This document shows, piece by piece, positions 35,997 to 43,797 of a DNA stretch of 44,240 nucleotides. The notes below the pieces were generated by a model that was not told the origin of the DNA, did not search any database, and saw only the letters and a list, made by a program, of their open reading frames with translations. The first letter of the stretch is position 1. The number at the start of each line of letters is the position of its first letter. Source of the DNA: Candidatus Thiodiazotropha sp. (GTDB taxonomy: Bacteria > Pseudomonadota > Gammaproteobacteria > Chromatiales > Chromatiaceae); NCBI GenBank assembly GCA_023838465.1, contig JAIVEQ010000035.1, positions 1-44,240 of the forward strand. The letters are read 5' to 3'. The translations under genes were made by a program, and so were the position numbers.

Positions 35997-36338
35997 TTAT
36001 CTGGTGTAGTGTCTCATATAAATGGCAGCTATCAGCGTGACGAGAAGCCGTTAGCCGCAAGGCGTGCCTCGCCGGGAATGGCGTGCCCTTTCCAAGAGTA
36101 CACTAGAAACAGGTGACAGGTTATTGGGATTCAGCAACAGGGTGAGTCACTTATCCACTAGGGGGACAGATAACCTATAAATTGGTTTAACTTGTGCTTT
36201 ATTATCTAATTAAAACAATAAGTAATGGATGAATCTTCATTTAATAAATAAAATAATTCACTTATCTTGGAAGGGCATAAATCGACAACATAAGATAGAC
36301 TGACAGCTTCTATCCAAGTATGTGTAGGATATTTTCTG
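35997..36338. other. 342-bp intergenic region with degenerate GC-rich repeat
   Basis: The left half (about 36030-36110) has GC-rich palindromic stretches (GCCGTTAGCCGCAAGGCG, CGCCGGGAATGGCG) that look like a decayed relative of the intergenic repeats elsewhere, without clear ends. AGGTTAT near 36118 has an inverted partner ATAACCT near 36171. The right half is AT-rich leader for the CHASE-GGDEF gene. No ORF and no recognisable c-di-GMP riboswitch. Confidence 0.35.
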
Positions 36339-37736
36339 ATGGGTTTGACGAGTAGGTTGCATACCATAGTGCATGGGTTTATTGCGGGTAGTGTGCTTGC
36401 CGTTCTGCTGGTAATCGGTGCAACTGAATTGATCGTCGATCTGTTGCAAACCAATCAACTGGAGCGGCAACGGATTGAAGTTGTAAACAGGTTGGCTACC
36501 CTTCGTGCACGTTTGGAAGGTGAGATCAATTCAACTCTCCACCTAACTCGAGGTCTTATCGCTTATGTGGCGATAAATCCTGAACTTGATAACGATAAGT
36601 TCGACTTGCTGGCGAGTGAGATCATCTCGGTCGGTCGGAATATTCGTAATATAGGCTTGGCCAAAGACAACATCATTACCCACGTGTTTCCTCTGGCTGG
36701 TAATGAGGCGGCGCTCGGGTTGGAATACAAAAAAATCCCGGCTCAATGGCCGGCGATACAACGAGCGATCGATGTGGGTGGTACTACAGTGGCGGGGCCC
36801 GTCTCTCTGGTACAGGGTGGTTACGCCTTTATAGCCAGAACCCCCATCTTTACTCGAGGCGGATTGGGTGGTCACCTGGCTGTCCACAAACCGGCCTATT
36901 GGGGGATGGCCTCTATTGTTATCGATATTCCGACCCTGTTTGATGCTGCCGGCATAGCGCCGGAACAAGATGGTATTCAGTTTGCTTTGCGCGGCAAGGA
37001 TGCAATGGGTGAGACCGGCGAGATGATTTTCGGAGATTTCGAACTGTTTCAGGCCAATCCAGTGGTACAGTCAGTACTCCTTCCCAATGGGTCATGGCAG
37101 ATCGGTGCTCAACCAGTCGGTGGATGGCAGATTGGCATTAGCGGTTTTTGGCAGTACAGGCTTGCCGGGTGGCTTGGGGCACTGCTCATCGGTTTCTTGA
37201 TTGCTGCATTGCTGCGGACCCGTGAAATCAATAAATCATTGGCTTTGCATGACCACCTCACAGGTCTGCCGAACAGGCGTTTGTTGGCCGATAGATTTGA
37301 TAATATCGTGGCACGTAATAATCGTGTAAGCGGTGGTTTTGGTATTTTTTATATCGACCTGGATGGTTTCAAGGGGATCAATGATCGTTATGGCCATAAG
37401 GTGGGGGATGGCCTGTTGCTTGAGGTGGCAAAACGGATGCAGACCAGTATTCGCGCCTCGGATACAGTGGCCCGAATTGGTGGTGATGAATTTATTGTAC
37501 TGGCAGATGACGTCAAAGACGGTGTGGCACTGAGGCAGGTTTCTGATCATTTGTTGTCACACTTGAAGGGTGATGTCTATGTGGATGGCCACTGTTTGGA
37601 ACTGCATGCCAGTATCGGCTCTGCACGCTATCCTGAGGATGGGGATGATATCGATCAACTGCTAAAGGCGGCTGACCACAAGATGTACCAGGCAAAGCAG
37701 AGTGGGAAGGTCTACCGTATGGATTTCGGGAGGTAG
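36339..37736 (+). CDS. CHASE-domain diguanylate cyclase (GGDEF)
   Basis: 465-residue inner-membrane diguanylate cyclase. A first helix at about 10-34, a periplasmic CHASE sensor (about 50-265; LTRGLIAYVAINPELD and the ARTPIF segment are typical), a second helix at about 270-292, then GGDEF (about 300-463). The active site is intact, ARIGGDEF, and an inhibitory I-site RASD lies five residues before it, so product inhibition is expected. It converts two GTP to c-di-GMP in response to an unknown external ligand. ATG 36339 places the first helix correctly. It converges on the Cpx-like locus, with a hairpin repeat between the two stops. Confidence 0.93.
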   Translation: MGLTSRLHTIVHGFIAGSVLAVLLVIGATELIVDLLQTNQLERQRIEVVNRLATLRARLEGEINSTLHLTRGLIAYVAINPELDNDKFDLLASEIISVGRNIRNIGLAKDNIITHVFPLAGNEAALGLEYKKIPAQWPAIQRAIDVGGTTVAGPVSLVQGGYAFIARTPIFTRGGLGGHLAVHKPAYWGMASIVIDIPTLFDAAGIAPEQDGIQFALRGKDAMGETGEMIFGDFELFQANPVVQSVLLPNGSWQIGAQPVGGWQIGISGFWQYRLAGWLGALLIGFLIAALLRTREINKSLALHDHLTGLPNRRLLADRFDNIVARNNRVSGGFGIFYIDLDGFKGINDRYGHKVGDGLLLEVAKRMQTSIRASDTVARIGGDEFIVLADDVKDGVALRQVSDHLLSHLKGDVYVDGHCLELHASIGSARYPEDGDDIDQLLKAADHKMYQAKQSGKVYRMDFGR

Positions 37737-37741
37737 AAGCG

Positions 37742-37925
37742 TAGTACTCCGTCAACCTGATAACTTAGGATGATGTGGGGCACACCCTTTGGGCCAGCCA
37801 GGAAGCGGCCATCTGCGTTGTTGTGCTCCCTTGAATTAGCGACGGCTAGTCCTGCGCTCGCACGCCTAGCAGCTAGCCGCTTCCTGACTGGCTGCATCCT
37901 AAGTTATCAGGTTGACGGAGTACTA
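37742..37925. repeat. MITE-like element with perfect 31-bp inverted ends (184 bp)
   Basis: 37742-37772 and 37895-37925 are exact inverted copies over 31 bases. An inner pair (GCCAGCCAGGAAGCGGC near 37794-37811 and its near-complement near 37876-37894) extends the stem. No ORF. It fills the space between two convergent stop codons (37736 and 37928) almost to the base and may act as a bidirectional terminator. Confidence 0.75.
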
Positions 37926-37927
37926 GG

Positions 37928-39451
37928 TTAAAGCGGCACGGTGAAGGTGACACAAGTACCCTTGTCCATTTTACTGTCAATTTGCAAAGTGCCGCGATGG
38001 GCTTCTGTGATGACCCGACAGAGATAGAGTCCTAAACCATATCCCCCTGTTTCACGCTGACGTGATTTGTCGACCCGGTAGAATGGCTCGGTGAGGTGGG
38101 GCAGATGTTCCGCTGGAATACCATGACCATGATCCTGCACGGTGACTGCCCATGTCTGGTCTACTATCCGGCTACTGATCATGACGGGTTCTGTGGATTC
38201 AGGGCTATGTTTCAGTGCATTGTCCAGCAGGTTCCTGATCAACAGTCGGATTCGTACCGCATCCAGCTTGATGGGTTGGTTATCATCCTCATGATGGCAG
38301 GAGAGTCTTGATGTGGAGAAGTGCTGTTGAATAACCGATTCAATCAGATTTTTGGGTACAGTTGATTGAAGATCCAGCTTGGCATGCCTGTTTTCCAGGT
38401 GTTCAGTCTCCAGTAGTTCGGCCAACTGCTGTTCCAGCAGTTGGATGTCAGCAATGATACGCGCTCTGGGCTCACTCTCATCCAGTAGTTCAGCGTTTAA
38501 ACGTGCCCGGGTCAATGGTGAACGCAGTTCATGACTGATAGCCAGTAGCAGCTGGCGCTTGGCCTCAAGCATCGCTTGGATTTCATCTGCCATGGTATTG
38601 ATGCTATTAGCCAGTTCGCCTAGCTCGTCCCGACGCTGGAGAGTGATACGTTGATCAAGTTCACCAGAACCGAACCGGGCGACACTCTGGCGTATTGTCT
38701 GTATGGGTTGGAACAGACGCCTGACCAAGTGGTAGGTGAGGGCGATCAGTAGCAGTATGGCAATGATTGTCACACCGATGATAAGGGGCAGAGGGCCATT
38801 ACCTATTCTATCCCTTGTCATCAGAAGCAGCGTGGTATCAGCTTCTTGCAGGCGCAACCGGCTGATCAGAATGTCAACAGAACGAGTATAGAGGTCCGCA
38901 TCTATGCCTTTTACCGCATTTAGAATCTCATCTCGACTAAAGGCTTGTCCAGGATGTTGAACCAGCAGCGCTAACAGACGGTATTCCAGGGTTGTTAGAT
39001 TTAATGCCCGTTCGCCTATCCAGGCATTTTGTTGCACCAGGTCGAGTTTTAAGTCACCCAGTTCGATCTGTTTCCGAGTGGTAGGCTGGGTCGCACTACG
39101 TTTCAGGATATTCTGTACTCGTGCCACCAGTTCCCTTGGCTCAAAGGGTTTTGCCAAATAGTCATCGGCCCCCAGTTCCAGTCCGATTACCCGATCCATG
39201 ACTTCTCCCCGAGCGGTCAGCATGAGGATGGGTAAGTTGCTCTGTTTACGGATGGTTCGGCAGACTTCAAAGCCATCCATTTCCGGTAGCATGATATCAA
39301 GTATGACCAGATCTGGTGTTGATTGTTCTATGTGCTTGAGTCCCTGTGAGGGTAGTGTGACCGATTCCAACTCCAAGCCATAGCGGGTGAAGTACTCTTT
39401 CAAAGGCGCTGCCAGGGCCTGGTCATCATCGATCAGCAAAATATGGGGCAT
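37928..39451 (-). CDS. Cpx-like response regulator fused to sensor kinase (probable deletion chimera)
   Basis: 507-residue single frame joining two usually separate proteins. Residues 1-120 form an OmpR-family receiver (LIDDD, phospho-Asp in VILDIMLPEMDG, LAKPFEPREL). A winged-helix DNA-binding domain begins about 133 but stops after TRSVDILISRLR (about 215), losing the terminal wing (normally about 25 residues ending VRG.GY.F). The frame then passes into LQEADTTLLLM, one hydrophobic helix (about 230-253), HAMP, HisKA (SHELRSPLTR), and HATPase_c (NLLDNALKHSP, GYGLGLYL). The kinase has lost its first helix and most of its periplasmic sensor. With one helix left, regulator and kinase domains should lie on opposite sides of the membrane. 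ATG 39451 has GGAAGAG close upstream. The CpxP-like gene precedes it. Confidence 0.85.
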   Translation of the reverse strand: MPHILLIDDDQALAAPLKEYFTRYGLELESVTLPSQGLKHIEQSTPDLVILDIMLPEMDGFEVCRTIRKQSNLPILMLTARGEVMDRVIGLELGADDYLAKPFEPRELVARVQNILKRSATQPTTRKQIELGDLKLDLVQQNAWIGERALNLTTLEYRLLALLVQHPGQAFSRDEILNAVKGIDADLYTRSVDILISRLRLQEADTTLLLMTRDRIGNGPLPLIIGVTIIAILLLIALTYHLVRRLFQPIQTIRQSVARFGSGELDQRITLQRRDELGELANSINTMADEIQAMLEAKRQLLLAISHELRSPLTRARLNAELLDESEPRARIIADIQLLEQQLAELLETEHLENRHAKLDLQSTVPKNLIESVIQQHFSTSRLSCHHEDDNQPIKLDAVRIRLLIRNLLDNALKHSPESTEPVMISSRIVDQTWAVTVQDHGHGIPAEHLPHLTEPFYRVDKSRQRETGGYGLGLYLCRVITEAHRGTLQIDSKMDKGTCVTFTVPL

Positions 39452-39508
39452 TGGCTCTTCCAACTATTTTTTGAGCAGACAATCATGTCTTACCTGTAGG
39501 CATCTTAT

Positions 39509-39533
39509 CACCCTCCCCAAAAGGGGGAGGGTG
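39509..39533 (-). other. Strong hairpin between the cpxP-like and regulator genes
   Basis: CACCCTCCCC (39509-39518) pairs perfectly with GGGGAGGGTG (39524-39533) around AAAAG. It starts six bases after the CpxP-like stop codon. No T run follows on the minus strand, so it is more likely an RNA-stabilising or partial-attenuation structure than a full terminator. Confidence 0.5.
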
Positions 39534-39538
39534 CAGAT

Positions 39539-40018
39539 CTAGTCCTGAGTTGCTGCCTTGGAATCGCCACAACCATATTGACAATGGCGATGATCCCGGT
39601 GGTGCTTGATCATCGATTGTAGTTTATCCCGCTGGCTTTGATCGAGATTATCGCTGAACTCAGCAAAGGCATCGATCAGGTCATTGCTGACACTGGCCAA
39701 TTGCGCCTGTTTTTGCATCAGCAGCGTATGTGCTCGATCACGATCAAATGCCGGGCTTTCAAGCAATTCAATGGCTTGATCCACGTAGACCGACCTATCG
39801 CTCCGTAACTCCTTGAATGTCATTACCGCCCTCTCTTTAAAAAGAGCCAGATGTTGCTGTTGTGAATCGTTGAGGTCCAGTTGCCTGCCGATACGGTCTG
39901 CCACCCAGCCTATTCGTCCCTCAGGACCGGCACAGTAGCCTTTATAACGGGCAATGGCTACACCGCTAACCAGCAGTGCTACCAATACAATAAGAATGAT
40001 GATTGTGGTTTTACCCAT
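39539..40018 (-). CDS. CpxP/Spy-family periplasmic protein
   Basis: 159-residue protein with an N-terminal membrane or signal helix (MGKTTIIILIVLVALLVSG) and a helical periplasmic domain. It carries two degenerate LTxxQ motifs, LNDSQQQHL and LDQSQRDKL, the mark of CpxP/Spy chaperone-like proteins, and a His/Cys-rich tail (KHHRDHRHCQYGCG) that could bind metal. CpxP damps the Cpx envelope-stress kinase and Spy is an envelope chaperone. ATG 40018 has GGAGA about 5 bases upstream and was chosen over a 65-codon upstream extension that does not look like protein. It heads the operon with the fused regulator-kinase. Confidence 0.85.
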   Translation of the reverse strand: MGKTTIIILIVLVALLVSGVAIARYKGYCAGPEGRIGWVADRIGRQLDLNDSQQQHLALFKERAVMTFKELRSDRSVYVDQAIELLESPAFDRDRAHTLLMQKQAQLASVSNDLIDAFAEFSDNLDQSQRDKLQSMIKHHRDHRHCQYGCGDSKAATQD

Positions 40019-40121
40019 GATGGTCTCCTTGATTGCTAAACGTTGTTGTAGGACGGGTCTGTCCTTGGCCATAAGTTTGCGCGGTCGAGCAGAGAAGATC
40101 CTCTCAGAGGTGTATCCACTT

Positions 40122-40136
40122 GTAACAAGATGTAAC
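40122..40136 (+). promoter_or_regulatory. Candidate CpxR-type operator, GTAAC-N5-GTAAC
   Basis: Two direct GTAAC pentamers separated by exactly five bases lie about 105 bases upstream of the CpxP-like gene. The E. coli CpxR box is GTAAA-N5-GTAAA, so spacing and four of five bases in each half agree. The position fits autoregulation of the locus. It lies in the divergent gap toward tcdA, which could also be affected. Confidence 0.5.
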
Positions 40137-40235
40137 TGGAAATAAGGAAAAAGGGTATAAGTAGATTCATGCAGAGGTATGAAGGGATATATTCGATCCT
40201 GGTTTTGATGCAAAATAACAATCCTCTTTTCCCCA

Positions 40236-41021
40236 TTGGTGAATAAAGCATTGGATATCCAAAGACGTTTTGGTGGTATTGCGCGCCTTTATGGTCAACA
40301 GGCACTGGACCGTTTTTTTCACTCCCATGTTGCAGTGGTCGGTGTTGGTGGTGTCGGTTCCTGGGCCGTGGAAGCGTTGGCCCGTAGCGGCATCGGTGCG
40401 CTCACACTGTTCGACCTGGATCACATAGCGGAATCAAACATTAATCGACAGTTGCATGCAATTGAGGATAATTTTGGCTTGGCCAAGGTATCTGCATTGG
40501 CAGAGCGGGTTCTGGCGATCAACCCTACTTGCCGGGTTACCCCATTGGAGGTCTTCATCAATGAGGAATCTATGCCATTACTAGCCGATGGTCGCTTCAA
40601 TTACGTAATCGATTGCATCGATAGTTTTCGCACAAAAGCCGCCCTGATTGCCTTCTGTCGAAGCAATAAGATAGCCGTGATTACTGTGGGTGGGGCAGGG
40701 GGGCAGAGTGATCCGACAAAGATCCAACTGGCAGATTTGAGTCGCAGTGAGCAGGATCCTCTACTCTCCAAGACACGCAAACTGCTGCGTAAGGAGTATG
40801 GCTTTTCATCCAACCCAAAACGCCGTTTCGATGTTCCCTGCGTTTATTCAACAGAGCAGCAGGTCTATCCGGATTCTGATGGCGCTGTCTGTCTGGATCG
40901 ACCGGCTGCTGTTGAAAGTTCGTTGAACTGCGGTGGCTTTGGTTCAGCGATGACGGTGACGGCCAGTTTCGGATTGGTGGCTGTCTCACATGTGCTTAAG
41001 CGCCTTTCTGCGCCAGGATGA
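40236..41021 (+). CDS. tcdA: tRNA threonylcarbamoyladenosine dehydratase (TcdA/CsdL)
   Basis: 261-residue E1/ThiF-like adenylating enzyme that converts t6A37 of ANN-decoding tRNAs to the cyclic ct6A form. The nucleotide-binding loop is VVGVGGVGSWAVEALARSG (about 34-52); ESNINRQ and DCIDSFRTK are family hallmarks. The length matches E. coli TcdA (268). The start is uncertain: TTG 40236 or GTG 40239, neither with a good ribosome binding site. Divergent from the CpxP-like gene. Confidence 0.92.
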   Translation: MVNKALDIQRRFGGIARLYGQQALDRFFHSHVAVVGVGGVGSWAVEALARSGIGALTLFDLDHIAESNINRQLHAIEDNFGLAKVSALAERVLAINPTCRVTPLEVFINEESMPLLADGRFNYVIDCIDSFRTKAALIAFCRSNKIAVITVGGAGGQSDPTKIQLADLSRSEQDPLLSKTRKLLRKEYGFSSNPKRRFDVPCVYSTEQQVYPDSDGAVCLDRPAAVESSLNCGGFGSAMTVTASFGLVAVSHVLKRLSAPG

Positions 41022-41055
41022 AGAAAATGAAATCGTTGTATCGGTTTCCACTGGA

Positions 41056-41646
41056 TCAAGTCTTGAACGCCATTGCCACCGTGTAGGTTTTGCCCTGTTT
41101 AAGCTTGTCGTAGTTGCCGAATATTTCAGTGAGATTACGTTTCATATATTGTCTCAGGCCATTGATTGTCACTACATAGAGTTTACCGCCTGGATTGAGC
41201 CGCTGTTTTGCGTCATGCAGAATCAGACTCAGCATCTCTTTGCCTACTTTGGCTGGAATATTTGAGGCAATCACGTTGAACCTTAACCCAGGCTCGATAT
41301 GATTGAAGCCGTTACTGAGCATCGCCTTGGCGTTCGGCAAATGGTTATGCTTGGCGTTGGCATTGCTGTAGTTGACGGCCATAAAGTCCTTGTCAACCAT
41401 CAGTGTTTGGCCACTTGGAGCGCGTCGGGCCATGAAAAGGCCGATGGGTCCATAACCACACCCTAAATCTAGGCAGTTGTCGGAAGGAACAATCTCCAGG
41501 TGCTTCACGAGTAAGCGGGTTCCTTCATCGATCTCACGGGGTGAGAAAATACCCCAGGTTGTATGAAATTGGAGATGTTCACCAGCCAGGTCTTCGTCAA
41601 AGACGATATCCTGCCGGAGCTTGTTGAGTGTATGATGATTTTGCAT
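41056..41646 (-). CDS. RsmC-like class I methyltransferase (MTS domain)
   Basis: 196-residue SAM-dependent methyltransferase of the MTS (RsmC/RlmG) type. The SAM motif is CLDLGCGYGPIGL (about 58-70), and GIFSPREIDEGTRLL precedes it as in RsmC. The substrate motif is SNIPAKVG rather than the usual SNPP.H, so an rRNA guanine N2 target is likely but not certain. It has only the catalytic domain, without RsmC's N-terminal duplicate. It follows the DsbA-family gene on the same strand after about 55 bases. Confidence 0.75.
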   Translation of the reverse strand: MQNHHTLNKLRQDIVFDEDLAGEHLQFHTTWGIFSPREIDEGTRLLVKHLEIVPSDNCLDLGCGYGPIGLFMARRAPSGQTLMVDKDFMAVNYSNANAKHNHLPNAKAMLSNGFNHIEPGLRFNVIASNIPAKVGKEMLSLILHDAKQRLNPGGKLYVVTINGLRQYMKRNLTEIFGNYDKLKQGKTYTVAMAFKT

Positions 41647-41701
41647 GGAGGCGGAGTGTTACTTGCCAGCGGCTCTAAGTCAATCTCATAAATAACACGT
41701 T

Positions 41702-42322
41702 TCAGGTGCTGCATAGCCTATCGATGATCTCCAGCATACTGTCAGCTGAATGGTAATCAACCGCTACAGGCCAGTAACCCCCATCCTTTTGAAAGATCAA
41801 TGAGGGGAAGCTTCGTGCACCCATTCGGATTGATTGCTCAATCTCGGATTCAAGCTGTAATTGGGTCGATTTATGGCCTATTTTTTCCCTGAATCGGTCC
41901 TTGTCGAGACCTATCTCCTCTGCAAGCTCGGTTAGGATCTTATTGTCTGATGGATTGCGGGCCTGTAGGTAGTAGGCTTGCTGGATGGCAAGAATCATAG
42001 CATCCTCTGTGGATCCATCCAGTGCTCTGGCGGCAATAACAGCTCGGCAGGCAGGATAAGTTGAGCGTCGTGGCGTGTTATTCGTCCAAAAGTCGAAATT
42101 AAAGCGTGTGTCGGGTATTTTTTTCTGTATATGGCGCCATGTCGTCTGTAATTTAATACGCATCTCTTCAGGCATGGGATCGACTGAGTCAGGCGCCAGA
42201 CCACCCAATAGACGACTGGTGGAGACTTGTTCAGGAATTTGGTTAAGTAAATCATCTAGTGTAGGACGGAAACCCCAACACCAGCTACACATGGGATCAT
42301 GTATGTAATAGAGATGTGACAT
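41702..42322 (-). CDS. DsbA-family thioredoxin-fold protein (FrnE-like), cytoplasmic
   Basis: 206-residue protein with a thioredoxin fold and helical insert. It begins YYIHDPMCSWCWGF with the CSWC active site at about 11-15, and has the cis-proline segment ARSFPSLIF near 165-173. There is no signal peptide, so it should work in the cytoplasm like FrnE-type dithiol oxidoreductases. Substrate unknown. First gene of a probable pair with the RsmC-like methyltransferase. The gap to 42602 holds no gene. Confidence 0.88.
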   Translation of the reverse strand: MSHLYYIHDPMCSWCWGFRPTLDDLLNQIPEQVSTSRLLGGLAPDSVDPMPEEMRIKLQTTWRHIQKKIPDTRFNFDFWTNNTPRRSTYPACRAVIAARALDGSTEDAMILAIQQAYYLQARNPSDNKILTELAEEIGLDKDRFREKIGHKSTQLQLESEIEQSIRMGARSFPSLIFQKDGGYWPVAVDYHSADSMLEIIDRLCST

Positions 42323-42602
42323 AGTAAGATAGAGTGGTTATCACAGTCGATTCGGGGCTAGTGCCCACCATATGGATGGAGATTATCTTTACTGGTAACA
42401 GGCTGACTACTCAAGGCCTGAATTAATGCCAGCCAATAGACAGTATAGTTTTAATCAGTAACTTTTTTTAAAGGGCTGGTTTGTCAGGTCAGATATGAGT
42501 GATAATATGGATCTTTTTTAAACGCTACTATGATGACCTGCTTACAGTCAGTATGACAGAGATTAATCCTTAAATAATGAATGCTGCTATTTTTTGTAAT
42601 GC

Positions 42603-42824
42603 ATGGACTATTGTTTTGGAGATGATGTTTTGTTGAAATCGGCACTGCTTGGTAAGCTTTCATTCTGGTTAGTGGTTATTGGTGGTCTGGCAATGGCTAC
42701 GCCTCAACCGGCATGGCCTGAATGGCTGGCGCGCATGACGTTGTCGACAGGTATTGCGCTTGGCATAACTACAATGGGTGTCTCAATATGGCGTAGGCAG
42801 ACCAAAAAGAATCAGAATAAATAA
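42603..42824 (+). CDS. Small membrane protein, unknown
   Basis: 73-residue protein with two hydrophobic helices (LSFWLVVIGGLAMA and MTLSTGIALGITTMGVSIW) separated by a proline/tryptophan turn and a basic tail (RRQTKKNQNK). GGAG at about 42618-42621 favours a TTG start at 42630 or 42633 (product about 63 residues) over ATG 42603, which lacks a ribosome binding site. It stands alone between minus-strand genes. Family not recognised. Confidence 0.55.
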   Translation: MDYCFGDDVLLKSALLGKLSFWLVVIGGLAMATPQPAWPEWLARMTLSTGIALGITTMGVSIWRRQTKKNQNK

Positions 42825-42863
42825 AACAGATTGCCAGAGATAGTAGTAAACCTATCGATGAAG

Positions 42864-43451
42864 TTAAGGGTTTAACTGGTTGAGCCTCTCTTCAGCATCA
42901 AGCAACTCCTCAGCTAGGTCGCGTAATTTTCTCCGTTCTGAACGTGCTTTTGAACGTAACATCTCAAAAGCTCTCTCTTGCTCTATATGGTGACGCTCCA
43001 TTAAAATGCCAACAGCCACGTCTACGACGCGACCGGTTTGGATGGCATTAGAATATCGACGCTCTGATTCCTTGAGTCGCCGGATTTCACTTGCGCAACT
43101 TAAAGCGTGATTGATACATTGTATTATCTGAGTTATATCGTTGGTTTGTTCAATTATACCAAGGGAACCTGTATATGCCTCATGGTTTGATAGCATTGAT
43201 CTTTGTTCGTCACAAAGCAGAATAAATGGCACGCCGTTTGACGATAGCTCTCTACCGAGGTCAGCGTCTTTTGTTTTGTAGAGTTCCATTTCTAAAATAA
43301 CCAGATCGGGCTGTTGACTGTTACTTAAATAGAGCGCTTCACTCGGTGAGCTTGCTGTGATTACCTCATACCCTGCTTCAATAAGCGAAATACCAAGTGA
43401 TTCCAGTTCTTTTTTGTTGCTGATAACGAGTAAGAGTTTTTGGCTGTTCAC
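42864..43451 (-). CDS. ANTAR-domain regulator with non-phosphorylatable receiver
   Basis: 195-residue RNA-binding antiterminator-type regulator. The receiver-like part (1-115) has Glu54 where the phosphorylated Asp should be (VILEMELY) and lacks the acidic pair (LVISNK), so it is a pseudo-receiver, possibly mimicking the phosphorylated state. A coiled-coil linker leads to the ANTAR domain (about 137-192: VVDVAVGILMERHHIEQERA, followed by FEMLRSKARSERRKLRDLAE). ANTAR proteins bind paired hairpins in leader RNAs to prevent termination; the target here is unknown. GTG 43451 overlaps the preceding small ORF's stop (GTGA) and has no ribosome binding site of its own, which implies translational coupling. 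Confidence 0.85.
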   Translation of the reverse strand: MNSQKLLLVISNKKELESLGISLIEAGYEVITASSPSEALYLSNSQQPDLVILEMELYKTKDADLGRELSSNGVPFILLCDEQRSMLSNHEAYTGSLGIIEQTNDITQIIQCINHALSCASEIRRLKESERRYSNAIQTGRVVDVAVGILMERHHIEQERAFEMLRSKARSERRKLRDLAEELLDAEERLNQLNP

Positions 43452-43606
43452 GCTATATACACCAAGCTGTTTACATGACCTTCCGGTTGTAAAATGGAGA
43501 TTGAATGAAAAAAGTGAAATTTGAGATAAATGTTATATGTATTAGGATAATTCCTGGTAATGCGGTCGATGTTCCTGAAAATTGAAGAAAGGTTGATATA
43601 TACCAC
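43448..43606 (-). CDS. 52-residue small ORF coupled to the ANTAR gene
   Basis: The GTG at 43606 is preceded by a strong AAGGAGG at about 6 bases. The 52-residue product is basic and aromatic (ends EGHVNSLVYIA). Its start shares one base with the stop of the upstream 59-residue ORF (TAGTG), and its TGA overlaps the GTG of the ANTAR gene by four bases. That arrangement and the ribosome binding site argue for real translation, as a small protein or a leader that feeds ribosomes to the ANTAR gene. No family recognised; the base composition is AT-rich. Confidence 0.45.
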   Translation of the reverse strand: MVYINLSSIFRNIDRITRNYPNTYNIYLKFHFFHSISILQPEGHVNSLVYIA

Positions 43607-43785
43607 TATATTCCTCCTTGAAGTGGCATCATGCAATTGAAGTATACTTTATTCTGAAGGCTATATGACCTGAGCTGGATGTTTTTAAATGTAAAATCTT
43701 CATCTCCTCCTGAACTGTCAATATCCTGTTGAATCTGATGCGTAAACATTTCAATAATTCCTAATGGGATTGCAGTGTTCATCAT
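43606..43785 (-). CDS. 59-residue small ORF after the EAL gene
   Basis: An uninterrupted frame from ATG 43785 (starts MMNTAIPLGIIEMF, ends MMPLQGGI) begins 12 bases after the stop of the EAL gene and ends in a TAG overlapping the next small ORF's start. The product has a protein-like mix of hydrophobic and acidic residues (SSGGDEDF near 25-32). It has no obvious ribosome binding site, so it would rely on coupling to the EAL gene. Not recognised. Confidence 0.4.
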   Translation of the reverse strand: MMNTAIPLGIIEMFTHQIQQDIDSSGGDEDFTFKNIQLRSYSLQNKVYFNCMMPLQGGI

Positions 43786-43797
43786 TTACAAAGTGGC

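Noticed and set aside
35997..36338. c-di-GMP riboswitch upstream of the CHASE-GGDEF gene
   Set aside because: I could not find the conserved GEMM core segments; only loose inverted repeats are visible.
39509..39533. Terminator between the CpxP-like and regulator genes
   Set aside because: The stem is strong but no T run follows on the minus strand, so full termination is not supported.
40019..40213. 65-codon N-terminal extension of the CpxP-like protein
   Set aside because: The internal ATG at 40018 has a good ribosome binding site and is followed at once by the signal helix; the extension would bury that signal.
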